Assembly (NCBI GenBank): GCA_949152475.1
Contig: OX424561.1
Coordinates: forward strand, 21,260,481-21,324,480
Origin: Terebella lapidaria
Taxonomy: Eukaryota; Annelida; Polychaeta; Terebellida; Terebellidae
Direction of reading: 5' to 3'
DNA: 64,000 bases
Part shown: one piece after another, positions 46,701 through 59,378 of the stretch
How the letters are laid out: every line of letters starts with the position of its first letter
Position numbering within the stretch: the stretch's first letter is position 1
Translations under genes and position numbers: made by a program
The notes under the pieces: model-generated
The model's database searches: none
What the model saw: the letters and a program-made list of their open reading frames with translations, nothing else
What the model was told of the DNA's origin: nothing

Positions 46701-48212
46701 ACGGTATTCACTCTTCCAAAACCTAATCCTTACAGATGCAGATCATGCAGATATGTATACACATGCCGAATTACATGAACTCACCACACTTTCTACAAGC
46801 AGTATATCAACACAGCCAAGCATACCCACAATCGCCTCAGCAACGCATGACGCACGAAATCACGGCTCATACAAGAAACCACGTGACACCCTTAACTGGC
46901 CTGACAAGAATCACATGTTGCATGAAGCGGAATCAGCCGTGTTGGAATTTGTGGAGCAACGAAAATGAAACGATATTGTTATTGCCATAACTTGTGGTAA
47001 TTTCTCGGCTGTCAACTGATATACGTTTCGATTGGGTTGACACTACATTAGGAAGAGAAACTGTGTGTGTGAGTGGCCTCATCGAAAGTTCGCCTGTTTG
47101 GTAATAAACGTTTGAAAGGGAACTGTACGTGTCAGTTATTGCATAGCCACGATCAGTGCTGAACGATTACGATCAGTGCTGGGTTACTATTCATCCTATG
47201 AAAGATACATCACATTGGTGCTCGTGACCTGGATCAGATACCAGTCTCGGCTTCGTGAAAGCAATGACGTGAATGTCCGACCGTACATCACCAATAAAAT
47301 TATTCCAATTGCTTACGGGGGCTGAGCCCAAATTCTCTTCTGTCGCATCGTCTGATGGAGTGTTGCCATTCCCCTAGTTAGCCACTACGTTCAGAACGAT
47401 GAATGATCCACAATATGATGCATCATCAGGTTCCTGTAGTGTTACGCTCCTGATATCGTGTGACACTCCGCCAGCATTCTGATTGTACGGGATGTCTCAA
47501 GAGTACGTCGCCATGAGATACGTCATCACCGCAATCGACAAAAACGTTTCGACGAGAACGCCCTACTGCAGTCGATCAATTCTGTCATGTCAAATTACAA
47601 GGAAGGTGACTCTTGCATTTTTTATACGCAGTGACTATAACAACGGCTCAGCGACCATGATCGGTAAATTCGTTGGAGTATTCCAATATGTCAGAAGACA
47701 TTTTGTCGAGAATACGATGTAACGCACAGACAAGATTGACTCATCCCGAGCAAGTCCGCGCAGTGGCGTGCAAGGTTCAAAGACGGTAATCTGTCCCGGT
47801 ACATACGGAGTTACAAACAGTTTATGGCTGCTATTCTGATCTGAATAAAACTGCCACGTTCCACAGCACCCTATGGGGGCGTGCTGGAGCCTTGGCGCTA
47901 CACATTCCTGTTCGAACATCATGGGAAACCGCGATAAGCTTCTGGAAAGCTGGTAGCCCACACCTAGGAGGCAATCCAAAAGAGAGTCTTTCTGTTCATT
48001 CGCCGAGAGCACAAGGAAGATGCTGTACAGCTTCTCGAATGACTCCGAGCCCTCGCTGAACAGATCTGTACGGATGTGACATCAGTGTCATGACAGAACA
48101 CAATTATCTCCCAATTTATGAACGGTCAGCCCGACCACATCCCCGGTAGAGTGTGTGCAATGGTGTTTGATCCCTATGGTGACGAACTGACTTCAGTGTT
48201 GAAAGCCGAAAG

Positions 48213-48640
48213 TTGTCATGCCTGCACGCAACGAGATCAGAACCGACAAGTGTAACAATTTACACTGTAGGATATACTGAAGAGAATGACCTGTCGGAAG
48301 AGTGTGCCTATGCTGTGAACGAAGTTAGTGCTTCATATGTTCCGACCGCAGATCAGATTGCCGCATACTACAACCCGGGAGACAGTAAGACTACTGGGCT
48401 ACAAGGATTTAGTGAGCTAGATGCTCTGAAGTGTTCTAGCGAATGGGCCACCCAGGCATTCCAAAGCATCCTGAGCGATGCGGAAGGACATTATTCCTAA
48501 GATACACTTTTTACTGTGCTGAGAGTGATGCCTGCTCTCCGAGATGATAAACCCCCTCCGCAAGGTGCGTAGATGAATTGCTTCTTCTGCAAGTGGCCTG
48601 GACACCGTTGGGTAAAGTGTTTTCGACTAAAAGACATGCT
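48213..48640 (+). pseudogene. Gypsy gag remnant with CCHC zinc knuckle
   Basis: An acidic open stretch (48213-48500) precedes, after a frame change, a perfect C-x2-C-x4-H-x4-C knuckle (CFFCKWPGHRWVKC) at 48579-48620. The knuckle would bind the element's RNA in the capsid. Interrupted by stops. Confidence 0.65.
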
Positions 48641-49053
48641 CGTTGAGACTGGAATGAAGCCTTTAGTGCCAAAACCTCAGTTTGGTACTATTGATTTGGT
48701 ACTATTGATCAGAACCGACATATAGTCGCCAAATTCGCCGCCAAAGGCCAATCCGACACAGACTCCACAACGTCAAAGTAAAGGTGGTAGAAACTGCTGA
48801 GAAACCAATCGTCGTATACGCGCCTGGATACCTACTGGCGAAGCAAGCACTTGTGCCCATACCAAGGCTACCGCTGTTTACCACTTCAACTCCGACCCAG
48901 AATCACTCCACTCTGAAACCACCGGTTTCATGGGGTGCACCTCAGCTTTTTGAAGGGGTGTCGGTACCATAGCCAGCTTTGCCCCTGCTGCAACGATTGC
49001 CCCATGAGCCTTGGTGCCACGAAGGGGTGTTACCACTACGCACTCAAGATGCC

Positions 49054-49330
49054 AAGTCAAGTCAAATTTATTCAGAACTGTATGTCACATTTTTTACACA
49101 ATAATCCTTTTGAACATAAACTTGACACAGTCCAGAGCTGTGAATTTGAGTCTAAGACTGTACCCTCAATTTACAAAAAACAATTATGTACAAGAGTAAT
49201 TACAAATATCCGCTCCCTGAGAGAAATTCACAACTCGATAGAACAAACAAAAAAGTTAAAACAAAATACACCAAAGTCATACCTAAAAAGAAAATATAGT
49301 TGTTTTTTATATACTCTTATTTCCAGATAA
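49054..49330 (-). mobile_element. LINE 3' tail inserted in the gypsy element
   Basis: Read on the minus strand, this AT-rich segment ends in AATAAATTTGACTTGACTTGG at 49072-49052, i.e. an AATAAA followed by a short TTGACT repeat as in CR1/L2-like LINE tails. It separates the gag knuckle from the protease of the host element, and coding-like sequence resumes on either side. Confidence 0.5.
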
Positions 49331-49559
49331 TAACGGCTGCACATACATCTATATATTTAATGCCTCAGACAAGAGAACCTCAGAAGTCGAGTGGATCTCT
49401 GACGTCAGAGGATTGTTCATGTATCTGAGTGGACTAGATCCACCAATGCCGCCAGTGGCGCTGCCACTTCAAGATTCACTAGAATGCTATGCAGAAAAGA
49501 CAATCATGACACTTGCTGACCAACCATGGAGTGATGGTGATAACCCATGCACTATGGAG

Positions 49560-49870
49560 AACACTCTAGCAAGGCTATCTTGGATACCGGGGCACAAATC
49601 TCTCTACTGCAGTCAGAACTGCTGCGCTACATGCCCAAGGATCAGCGTCAGCTCCGTTGACAAATGCTTTAATACGTGACGTCAATGGAGACGTTAGGCT
49701 CAAAGACTGAGTGAAAGAATTCACTGTTAAAATCGGAATGAAAAACATGACGCTTACGTTCTGTGTCGCTCAGATCCACAACGAGATGATACTGGGGATG
49801 AATTTCTTCTGCCAGGTCAATGCTGTCGTGAACTTTTGAAAAGGGACTATTGTTAACAATTAAGTACTTT
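49560..49870 (+). pseudogene. Gypsy aspartic protease remnant
   Basis: ILDTGAQISLL with the active-site D-T-G at 49583-49591, and the later ILGMNFF segment near 49795. Stops lie between them. Confidence 0.7.
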
Positions 49871-50229
49871 TCACACAGAAAGAACTCGAGTGAAGCCAAT
49901 ATCAAACTGTTCCCCACGTCTAAGATTCGGATACGAAACCACCCTCAGATTTGCATTTTGCAACCACATCTGATGTTCCCAGAACAGACTGACCTCGTCA
50001 TGGGTTGTACACCCACATTCTCATATAGAAAGTGTATCAAAGTGATGGTGGTCAATCCAGGCGACTGTGCCATGACACTGACTTGAGCTGAACCCATTGC
50101 AAAAAGCAATCCCAGTATACTACATCGTAGGAGCGTTGCCTAAACCTGGTGAAGAAATTGAATTTCTAACCAGTACTACAGATCGGTATACTGATCTCCC
50201 ATTTCACTTTCAAGAGATGGTGGATTGAG

Positions 50230-50990
50230 CAGGGTTGTCGCCGGAACAGCATAGACAATTCGCTAATTTGATATACCAGTATCAGGATACATTTATGAAT
50301 CCAGATGGACAGTTCGGATGCACTAACGTCATACAACACCGAATAGACACCGGTGACTCTGTTCCAATCAAGCAGCGACAACGTCAAGTTCCCCAAGTGC
50401 AACAGTACATTATCGACTAAGAGGTTGATAAGATGCTGAAGCTTGGATGCATTGAACTGTCAGACTCCCCATGGAGGTCGCAAATAGTGCTGGTTCAGAA
50501 GAAGAATGGTCAGGTCCGCTTTTGGATGGATTATCATCAACTCAATGACATAACTGGGAAAGATTCATACCCTTTGCTGAAAATACAAGACACTCACGAC
50601 ACCTTGGCGGGCGAGCCTACTTCTCAGCGCTTGACTTAGCGTCAGGCTACTGGCAAGATGAGGTGGATCCAGCAGACCGTCCGAAAACTGCCTGCGACGA
50701 GAAAAAGACTCTATCAATTAAAAGACAAGGTGATGCCCTTTGGATTAAGTAACACCCCGGGAACATTCGAACCCTTGATGGAGAGTATTCTCCGTGGATA
50801 TCTCTGGACCTGTTACGGAAAAACATTCAAATAGGCCCTCATCAATCTCGAGGCCATCCTAGATCAGATCTGGAATGCTGGTCTTCGGCTCCAGCCTAAG
50901 AAGTGTGAACTCTTTTGATGCGAGATCTTGTATCTCAGGTTCATTGTGAGCGGACAGGGAATTCAGGTAGACCCGAACAAAGGTAAAGCG
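50230..50990 (+). pseudogene. Gypsy reverse transcriptase remnant
   Basis: RT motifs in order: L-G-C-I-E-L-S-D-S-P-W, V-L-V-Q-K-K-N-G, F-W-M-D-Y-H-Q-L-N, then after a frameshift Y-F-S-A-L-D-L-A-S-G-Y-W, and later L-R-L-Q-P-K-K-C-E-L-F. The catalytic Y-x-D-D segment is missing where expected (about 50810-50840), which points to a deletion. Non-functional. Confidence 0.8.
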
Positions 50991-51039
50991 TTATGAGCAT
51001 GGCCAACATTCTGCGGAGTCACACATGTCCGATCGTTTC

Positions 51040-51600
51040 TCCGTTTTGCCAACTATCACCGGCGATTCATAAAAGACTATGCTGAAATAGCAGAACCTCT
51101 CACCAAGTTGACTTACAATGACTGTCAGTTCGATTAGGGGCCTCGACAAAAGCGAGCCTTCCAATGACTCCAGAACGCTCTGATCCGAGCTCCCAAGCTC
51201 GCACATCCAACCATTTCAAAAGAGGATTACTTCATCCTGGATAGAGATGCTAGTGGCTTTGACATTGGAGCCGCCTTGTCACAGAGAATAAACAGCAAGG
51301 AAGTTCCAATTGGGGTTGTGAGTATAACTTTCGCTGTCTAAAACGCAAAAGAACTACTGTAGGACATATCAAGAGCATTTAGCAATGGTCGAAAAGGTCC
51401 AACGCTATCGTCACTACCTCTGGGATACAGATCCGTACAGATCACAGCTCGCTCCGTTGGCTCAAAAACTACAGTGATACTGAAGGAATGCTTGCTCGAT
51501 GGTTGATCAAGCTTCAACAATACGATTTCCGCATAGAACATCGGGCAAGAAAACAACATGGTAACGCTGATGGATTGTGCCATAGTTGTAAAAATCAATA
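51040..51600 (+). pseudogene. Gypsy connection/RNase H remnant
   Basis: Y-H-R-R-F-I-K-D-Y-A, A-E-P-L-T-K-L-T, then F-I-L-D-R-D-A-S-G-F-D-I-G-A-A-L-S-Q, and a frameshifted Q-Y-D-F-R-I-E-H-R-A-R-K segment followed by H-G-N-A-D-G-L. Confidence 0.75.
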
Positions 51601-51839
51601 CTGCCCCGGATGCCTACAAGTTCCTGTTGACGATCCCGAAACGAGTTCAGGAGAGCTACCAGTTGGCCTACTACAAATAGTCTCTGCATTAATCGAAACT
51701 GGTGTCCAAGACGGTGAGACTGTCGAATTGCTGATCCCGACGAAACTGATGTTGCCAAGCCAATCGGCCCAGATCTGCAATTGGCCAGGTCTAGCTTTGG
51801 ATGTCGCGCGGTGGCGCACAATGCTCGCATTGTATAAAA

Positions 51840-52300
51840 TGAAAGGGTAAACCTGCTCCAAGACATGTGACACTCATTCAACTGCCCACGGGAGCTATGT
51901 TCGAACGCATAGCGATGGACATTCTCGACACTCACAAGGTGACAGGACGTGGAAACCGCTACATAATGGTCGTGTCAGATTATTTTTCGAATATACAGAC
52001 ACTTTTCCGTTCAGACGCCATACCGCTAAAATTGTTACTGATGTACTTGTGTATGGGTGGATCGTGTACCACGGGGTCTCGATCAGTCTTCTGGGCGCCA
52101 AGAAGATCAGGACCACTCTGTACTGACCACAGAGCAATGGCCAAGTGGAACGGTTTAATCGTATGATCAGTGCCTTAGACTACGACCATGGAAACAATTG
52201 GGATATCCACCTCCCGTTCGTCCTCATGGCATATCGAACGTCCGTGCACTCCTCAACCAGATGTACGCTGCATGATATGATCTATGGACTAAGTGTAATC
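51840..52300 (+). pseudogene. Gypsy integrase remnant
   Basis: A-M-D-I-L-D-T-H-K-V-T-G-R-G-N-R-Y supplies the first catalytic Asp region; the second Asp region (H-S-D-Q-G type) is lost; P-Q-S-N-G-Q-V-E-R-F-N-R carries the Glu region. L-P-F-V-L-M-A-Y-R-T-S follows. At least two frame changes. Confidence 0.75.
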
Positions 52301-53244
52301 TCCCTGTCGACTTGATGTTTTCGACAAATAGCCCGTAACCACTACCTCCATGCGGGCCGGAATATGTAGAGTACTTGCATCAGCCAAGCCGCACAGCTCA
52401 CAGAATACAATCATATAAATATATGTACATGTTTTAAATTTAGTAGTACTATTATTACTCATGTTACTTTTATATATATGTACACTAAGATGTTGATGAG
52501 GCAAAAACAGTATATTTCACGATATATATTCTAGACACAGAATGCACCCTAGTTCATCATAATGTTCCCCTCCGCATGCCATGTTTTAAATCCATTTTCG
52601 AACAGATATTTCCTGTCATGGAATCTGCAAGGCTACCCGGTCGTTGAAGATATGCCAGGGTCGTCAACTCTGGAGCAAGTTTACAGAATTTGGACCTCTG
52701 CTTGCCTGAAGATAATGCCGGGTAACGTCATGAAATGGGACGACATTTCAACTTTCGTATATCAAAACGCAGCCTGTCATCAAACATATTGAATACTATC
52801 TCATCGTGCTACTTCATGGCCGTTTAGTTATCCAATCCACCCCTTTTCGAAAAATATGTCCCGCCCTAGATTAACAGGATGAAAAGAACAGAATGTAATG
52901 ACCCTGTGAGAATGACATTCATGTCGCATCAAAATAACCTCATGTGTCATCTGATTTGTCAAGTTGACCGTCTGTTTACACCACGTCATTGGTCGAGAAG
53001 GAAGGATAAATAAAAACAATAGAGTTCACGAGGGATACCAGGACGTGTGTAAACCTAAAGTCGCTGCGGCACCCCCATTGAAATCCAGAGAGGGGAAACC
53101 ACCACCGCGATGGACTGGTGAGCAACCCAGAGAAGGAACCCTGAGCGTCTAATGGGGCATGAGCAGAAAAAGCCCTAATCGCCAGGTGGTAGCACTGTTT
53201 TAGTGGTAATATGACGTCATAACGTTATTTATTATGGCGATACC
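52301..53244. other. Intergenic, no gene recognised
   Basis: Downstream of the gypsy integrase. No second LTR could be matched to the 47.1-kb one by eye. Confidence 0.35.
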
Positions 53245-55666
53245 ATGGTATTACTTCAAACATATGGAATTTTCGCGCCAAATGTCACCTGCATGCTTCA
53301 CAACAGACGATATTCCTTAGTGATTTGGCGCCAAAATTACCACTATTACAATGCTGTCACCTATCGAATGAGCTATCGAATGAGCCCCTCCATTGCAACC
53401 GATTCACAGAGTATGGACCAGGACGAGAGAGAGAGTTCCAGTCCTTTATTAGAGATCGGCTTGCCCAGTGCGGCAAGAGACATCATTCCAGTCCGGTAGA
53501 CTAAAACGCTGTCTCGGAGCATCTCAACCATATGCTGCCGTCGGAGATGGAGCCCAAATCAGTGCCCAAGCCACCGGACAGCAGCGCCATGCCATCCCGG
53601 TATCCGCCGCTGTTAGTCCTGTGAAGACCACTTTGGAGTTACAACCTCCACATCGATAGCACCAGAGTCCACCGTTCGGGTAGTTACGGGACAAGTTACA
53701 GGTTACGAGACCGTTTTCACCCACTTCATCAAGTGGTTCGCTTCCAAGGCCGGAACTGTACACGTGTCAGGTCGCCAAACTGATGCCGACAGTCCCCGCT
53801 CCGAATATGCCGCCAGGGGAATCGATTGGAATGCCATTCCACTAGAGCCATGCAACTGAGCCTATGGCTAGGGCCACAGACACAACTACTTGCTTCCGTC
53901 GATGATGTCACATCCAAAGATGGTCATGCTAGATCCCTTTCGTAGTCAAGGTATGTACTACTGTCTGTTCTGCATGGAGGTTCCCATAGATCCCAGTCAA
54001 GTATGGCTGGAAAGTAAACAACGAGGACCCTATATCGGAGTCAGTGCCCTGGAAGCCCACTTGTTGTCCTACCACTACGTGTTCGCGCAGTATTATGTTT
54101 GCGTCACAGGAGATGGTTTGGGCAAACACTTGCTCGATGAGACAGATCACCATCGTCAAGGACTACCCCTCTCATCTGGAATAGAATACACTGTGGAGGA
54201 CTTGTTTGTTCGTTGGTGTGTTGGATGCTGCACAGTCGGAATGCAAGTCAATCCGTACAAATCAATCTCCCTCCTCGTGTTCCGGCTTTCCTGCCCATCA
54301 CCAGGAGGCCGCATGGACCCATTGGTTCGTGATGTGGCCGATGAACTTGGATCTACTACGCCAGTATGCACCGAACGTGGTCAGACCCATACAGATGGCA
54401 CTAGAGAGACTAGAACGTATCAGTATGAGAGATCCCCTTGCGGAGGACAAGATGGAACATCTTTGGTAGGATTTATTCCTAATCAACCCGGAGGTGCGCC
54501 TCAGGAAGCCGACTCACTATCCGACTTTAATGGAGAGATCACCCATCGACTCATGCCATCCAAGAATCCCTCTTCGTCATGTCCACCCTCAGTTCCAATA
54601 CAGTCCAGTGGACCATCCACTATGATCGCTGGAATACGTTACTCAGATGTCGCACCACTAAAGCTCATCGTTGAAGCTCTGACCACGTCTAACATGACAG
54701 ATTACCGGGTTCATGAAGGACTTCTCCCTGCAGACACAAAGTACTCTCCTCTGCCTTCGAAACCCGGACCAGTGCGTGAGGAGCCTGATCTCACTCCGAG
54801 ATAGTCACCTGTTATGCCACAGTTTGAAAAGGAGGAGTCCGATGACGGACCTGCCACTCCAGGAGGCGACTTACCCCTTGCCGCTGGACGAGTCGTACTA
54901 TGACGTTGTCGAATTGTCTCCCCTCTTCATGCTGAGTACAATCCCCGAGGCGCCACGACAAGTCCACGAAAAGGGACCAGTAGAGAATCCTACCGTCGCG
55001 ATAGCTACCGCTGATGATCCAGGGCCTTCCCATCGAGAGTTTTCCCGTGAACTATGGTTGCAAGGTGCCGGCGAGTTCAACGCGGAGTGAATAATCTTTC
55101 GAGACTTAAGTCACAGGTTTTTGAACCGTCTATTTCCTGGTCTGCAGACCCTGGTCAGATACCGAAGATTCCATCCGTCTTCCCACTATGGAGGAGTTGT
55201 CAGACGATGTCGCATCACCTGAACGCTGGTGGCACGGCACCGCTACCGTCGTCAAGTTTGCCAATGGTGTTGATCCCTGGACAGACCAACTAGGAGCTGA
55301 AGGTCACCTTCCATCACCTGATTTGGCTCGGGCCGATGATCTCTTCCACCAGCACATGCGTGCCGATTGATCGGAATATGCATGCGCCAAAGACTCCCAT
55401 ATCTGCCAGGATGAGCATAACATGTATGCCGCTGGCTACGCACTCAAAATACTCCAAAAGCGTAGAACCGTCAGAGAAACTATACACCAGCAAAATGCAG
55501 ATCCCCTGGAAAATCTAGATTCCTCTTTGGCTCAAGTGGAAGCGCTTACGGAATGGCTACAGCAGCACCCAGAATTCAGAAACTTCAATGAGCACCTATG
55601 CATAATCGGAGACATTGTACCACATCTAGAAGCAGATGTATGTCATAGAGTGATAGGCACTATTTA
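53245..55666 (+). pseudogene. Unrecognised decayed ORF, about 2.3 kb
   Basis: A chain of overlapping plus-strand frames (53245-53499, 53468-53659, 53890-54804, 54713-55090, 55054-55293, 55422-55667) looks like one ancient coding region broken by frameshifts. It has protein-like composition (CLFCMEV with a later H-x4-H, acidic and Pro-rich segments) and far fewer stops than its surroundings. The region 54206-54469 is better read in an alternative frame (HWFVMWPMNLDLLRQYAP), another sign of decay. I do not recognise the family; a gag-like or other transposon protein is possible. It ends at the left target duplication of the giant inverted-repeat element and probably resumes after 62531. Confidence 0.45.
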
Positions 55667-56930
55667 GGCTAATGGTACCTTGCGCAACGCAACGCAACAC
55701 AATGAAAAATCGAGGGGGGCCACTCTCCTGAAATACATGTACATGTAATTATCGTGATTTACCGCTTGGTTAATATTTCCTTGTCACAGGTAAATTCACA
55801 TTCAATCCAGTAATCGACTGACTAGCCCCTCCCCTGCAATACTTCGGGCCTACCTCTATAATTACTTTTCATTTTCCTGCATGATACAGCCTTGTAATTA
55901 ATAATTTTCACTGCACTGGCCAGCACTGTCGCGTGGTGTGTTCACTATCAGGCTCTGTGGAGCGGTTTTATTATGCTATTGTGAAAAGATATCATCATTC
56001 ACGGTACGGTGGGAGGGGGCGAAGTTGCAGGGGCATGAGAAGCATTCAATACATCCTCAAGGTAATATAATTACTGAAAGGAAAATCACCGATATAGAAT
56101 GATCAGAATAAAACAACACACCTACACCCCCCTACAATGTATTCATTTTTCGTACACGTAATTACATTACTTCAAGGAAAATGTCCTTGAATTACTAGTA
56201 TGTCATTGCTTTGCGTTAGGCAAAATACCAATGACCCCCCCGGTTTTAGGTTTTTGCGCAACGCAACACAATGATGATTAACCTATATTGCAGTTTAGGG
56301 TAAGCCGTCATTGAAGTGATTTGAAAAATAAAACACTCAGTACATCCGTTCCTTTGGCTCTGGAGTCTGGATGTTATATCTGGATATGGTGTTGAACTTA
56401 TAAATTATGTGGATATGAATGCTGTTTCAAATGTTGTTTCACTGATGGCCATGCCATGTAAACACAATTGGTATTGGATTTTTTTTTTACAAATATTAAC
56501 ACCTACGTTCATGTATTGAACATAATACTAGTACATAAATCATTTGCATAAATAAATGAGGCATGCACCATTGGTTCCTGATTGGCTGGCGTACTGTAGG
56601 TGTTGTATATCGCGCTGGTGTGTTACACGGTTTATGTGCGTCAAGTTGCACCTTGACCAATAGGACTGGATTTCTACATGGTACTTTTGACCCATATCCA
56701 CTGGAATATTGTGGAGTTTCGAAATTGCACGACGTACACATATAATATATATATTCTTGCAAATATATATTGAACACCCTTACTGAAGACCAAATAATTT
56801 ATGGCTACATTGACATTAGAAAATAAGAAAATCACCAGCTGCTTTGATATCAGCAGTTCATCAATTCGGGTCCAGATTTTTAGTATCTTTTTTTATTGCG
56901 TTGCGTTGCGCTTTTTACCATTATAACACT

Positions 56931-59378
56931 GGGTAATGGTACTTTGCGCAACGCAACGCAAGATTGCATGTATTGATGCATGATTGATGTATAATATACA
57001 TACATTAAACAAATCATCAATTCAATTAATTTAATGGTTAGTGGTAAGGATAATCATGTTACTCAACATGACCAACCACCCAACATAATATGGACATGAG
57101 GGTTCACTTTTTAATAATAAACATACATTTTTAAAAAGCATTGATTCAATTATTTTCAGTGAATGAATGGTTATAATTAAGGGTAATTATTGGTCTCAAC
57201 TTGACCAATAGGACTTGATTTCTACATGGTACTTTTGACCCACATCAACTGGAATATTGTGGAGTTTCCAAACTGCACAACGTACATATATATATTTTCT
57301 TGTTAATATATATTGAACACATTTACTGAAGACTAAATAATTTATGGCTACATTGACATTAGAAAATAAGAAAATCACCAGCTGCTTTGGTATCAGCAGT
57401 TCATCAACTCGGGTCCAGATTTTTAGTATCTTTCTTATTGCGTTGCGTTGCGCTTTTTACCATTATAACACTGAGTAATGGTACTTTGCGCAATGCAATG
57501 CAAGATTGCATGTATTGATGCATGATTGATGTATAATATACATACATTAAACAAATCATTAATTCAATTAATTTAATGGTTAGTGGTAAGGATAATTATG
57601 TTACTCAACATGACCAACCACCCAACATAATATGGACATGAGGATTCACTTTTTAATAATAAACATACATTTTAAAAAAACATTGATTCAATATTTTCAG
57701 TGAATTAATGGTTATAATTAAGGGTAATTATTGGTCCCAACTTGACCAATAGGACTTGACTTCTACATGGTACTTTTGACCCACATCCACTGGAATATTG
57801 TGGAGTTTCCAAATTGCACAACGTACATATATATATTTTCTTGTTAATATATATTGAACACCTTTACTGAAGACTAAATAATTTATGGCTACATTGACAT
57901 TAGAAAATAAGAAAATCACCAGCTGCTTTGATATCAGCAGTTCATCAATTCGGGTCCAGATTTTTAGTATCATTTTTTATTGCGTTGCATTGCGCTTTTT
58001 ACCATTATAACACTGGGTAATGGTACTTTGCGCAACGCAACGCAAGATTGCATGTATTGATGCATGATTGATGTTTAATATACATACATTAAACAAATCA
58101 TTAATTCAATTAATTTGACAGTTAGTGGTAAGGATAATGATGTTACTCAACATGACCAACCACCCAACATAATAGGGACATGAGGGTTCACTTTTTAATA
58201 ATAAACATACATTTTAAAAAATCATTGATTCAATTATTTTCAGTGAATGAATGGTTATAATTAAGGGTAATTATTAGTTCCAACTTGATCAATAGGACTT
58301 GATTTCTACATGGTACTTTTGACCCACATCCACTGGAATATTTTGGAGTTTCCAAACTGCACAACGTACATATATATATTTTCTTGTTAATATATATTGA
58401 ACACATTTACTGAAGACTAAATAATTTATGGCTACATTGACATTAGAAAATAAGAAAATCACCAGCTGCTTTGATATCAGCAGTTCATCAATTCGGGTCC
58501 AGATTTTTAGTATCTTTTTTTATTGCGTTGCGCTGCACTTTTTATCATTATAACACTGGGTAATGGTACTTTGCGCAACGCAACACAAGATTGCATGTAT
58601 TGATGCATGATTGATGTATAATATACATACATTAAACAAATCATTAATTCAATTAATTTAATGGTTAGTGATAAGGATAATTATGTTACTCAACATGACC
58701 AACCACCCAACATAATATGGACATGAGGATTCACTTTTTAATAATAAACATACATTTTAAAAAAGCATTGATTCAATTATTTTCAGTGAATGAATGGTTA
58801 TAATTAAGGGTAATCATTGGTCTCAACTTGACCAATAGGACTTGATTTCTACATGGTACTTTTGACCCACATCCACTGGAATATTGTGGAGTTTCCAAAT
58901 TGCACAACGTACATATATATATTTTCTTGTTAATATATATTGAACACCTTTACTGAAGACTAAATAATTTATGGCTACATTGACATTAGAAAATAAGAAA
59001 ATCACCAGCTGCTTTGACATCAGCAGTTCATCAATTCGGGTCCAGATGTTTAGTATTTTTTTTTATTGCGTTGCGTTGCGCTTTTTACCATTATAACACT
59101 GGGTAATGGTACTCTGCGCAATGCAACACAAGATTGCATGTATTGATGCATGATTGATGTATAATATACATACATTAAACAAATCAATAATTCAATTAAT
59201 TTAATGGTTAGTGGTAAGGATAATTATGTTACTCAACATGACCAACCACCCAACATAATATGGACATGAGGGTTCACTTTTTAATATTAAACATACATTT
59301 TAAAAAGCATTGATTCAATTATTTTCAGTGAATGAATGGTTATAATTAAGGGTAATTATTGGTCTCAACTTGACCATA
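56931..59378. repeat. 542-bp tandem units, left arm
   Basis: TAATGGTACTTTGCGCAACG-type unit starts at 56934, 57476, 58018, 58561 and 59104 give a 542-543-bp period, about 4.5 copies. Each unit begins with TAATGGTACTTTGCGCAACG and ends with the inverted form (GTTGCGCTTTTTACCATTA), with TAACACTGGG between units. Confidence 0.9.

Larger units (their letters stand above)
46900..52300 (+). mobile_element. Decayed Ty3/gypsy LTR retrotransposon
   Basis: Plus-strand order: LTR-like region with AATAAA at 47102, ending ...CACA at about 47214; a putative primer-binding site starting TGGTGCTCG at 47216; gag with a CCHC zinc knuckle; protease; RT; RNase H; integrase. This gag-PR-RT-RH-IN order is that of Ty3/gypsy. 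Stops and frameshifts occur in every domain. A matching 3' LTR was not found after the integrase, and the left edge of the 5' LTR is uncertain. Confidence 0.7.
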
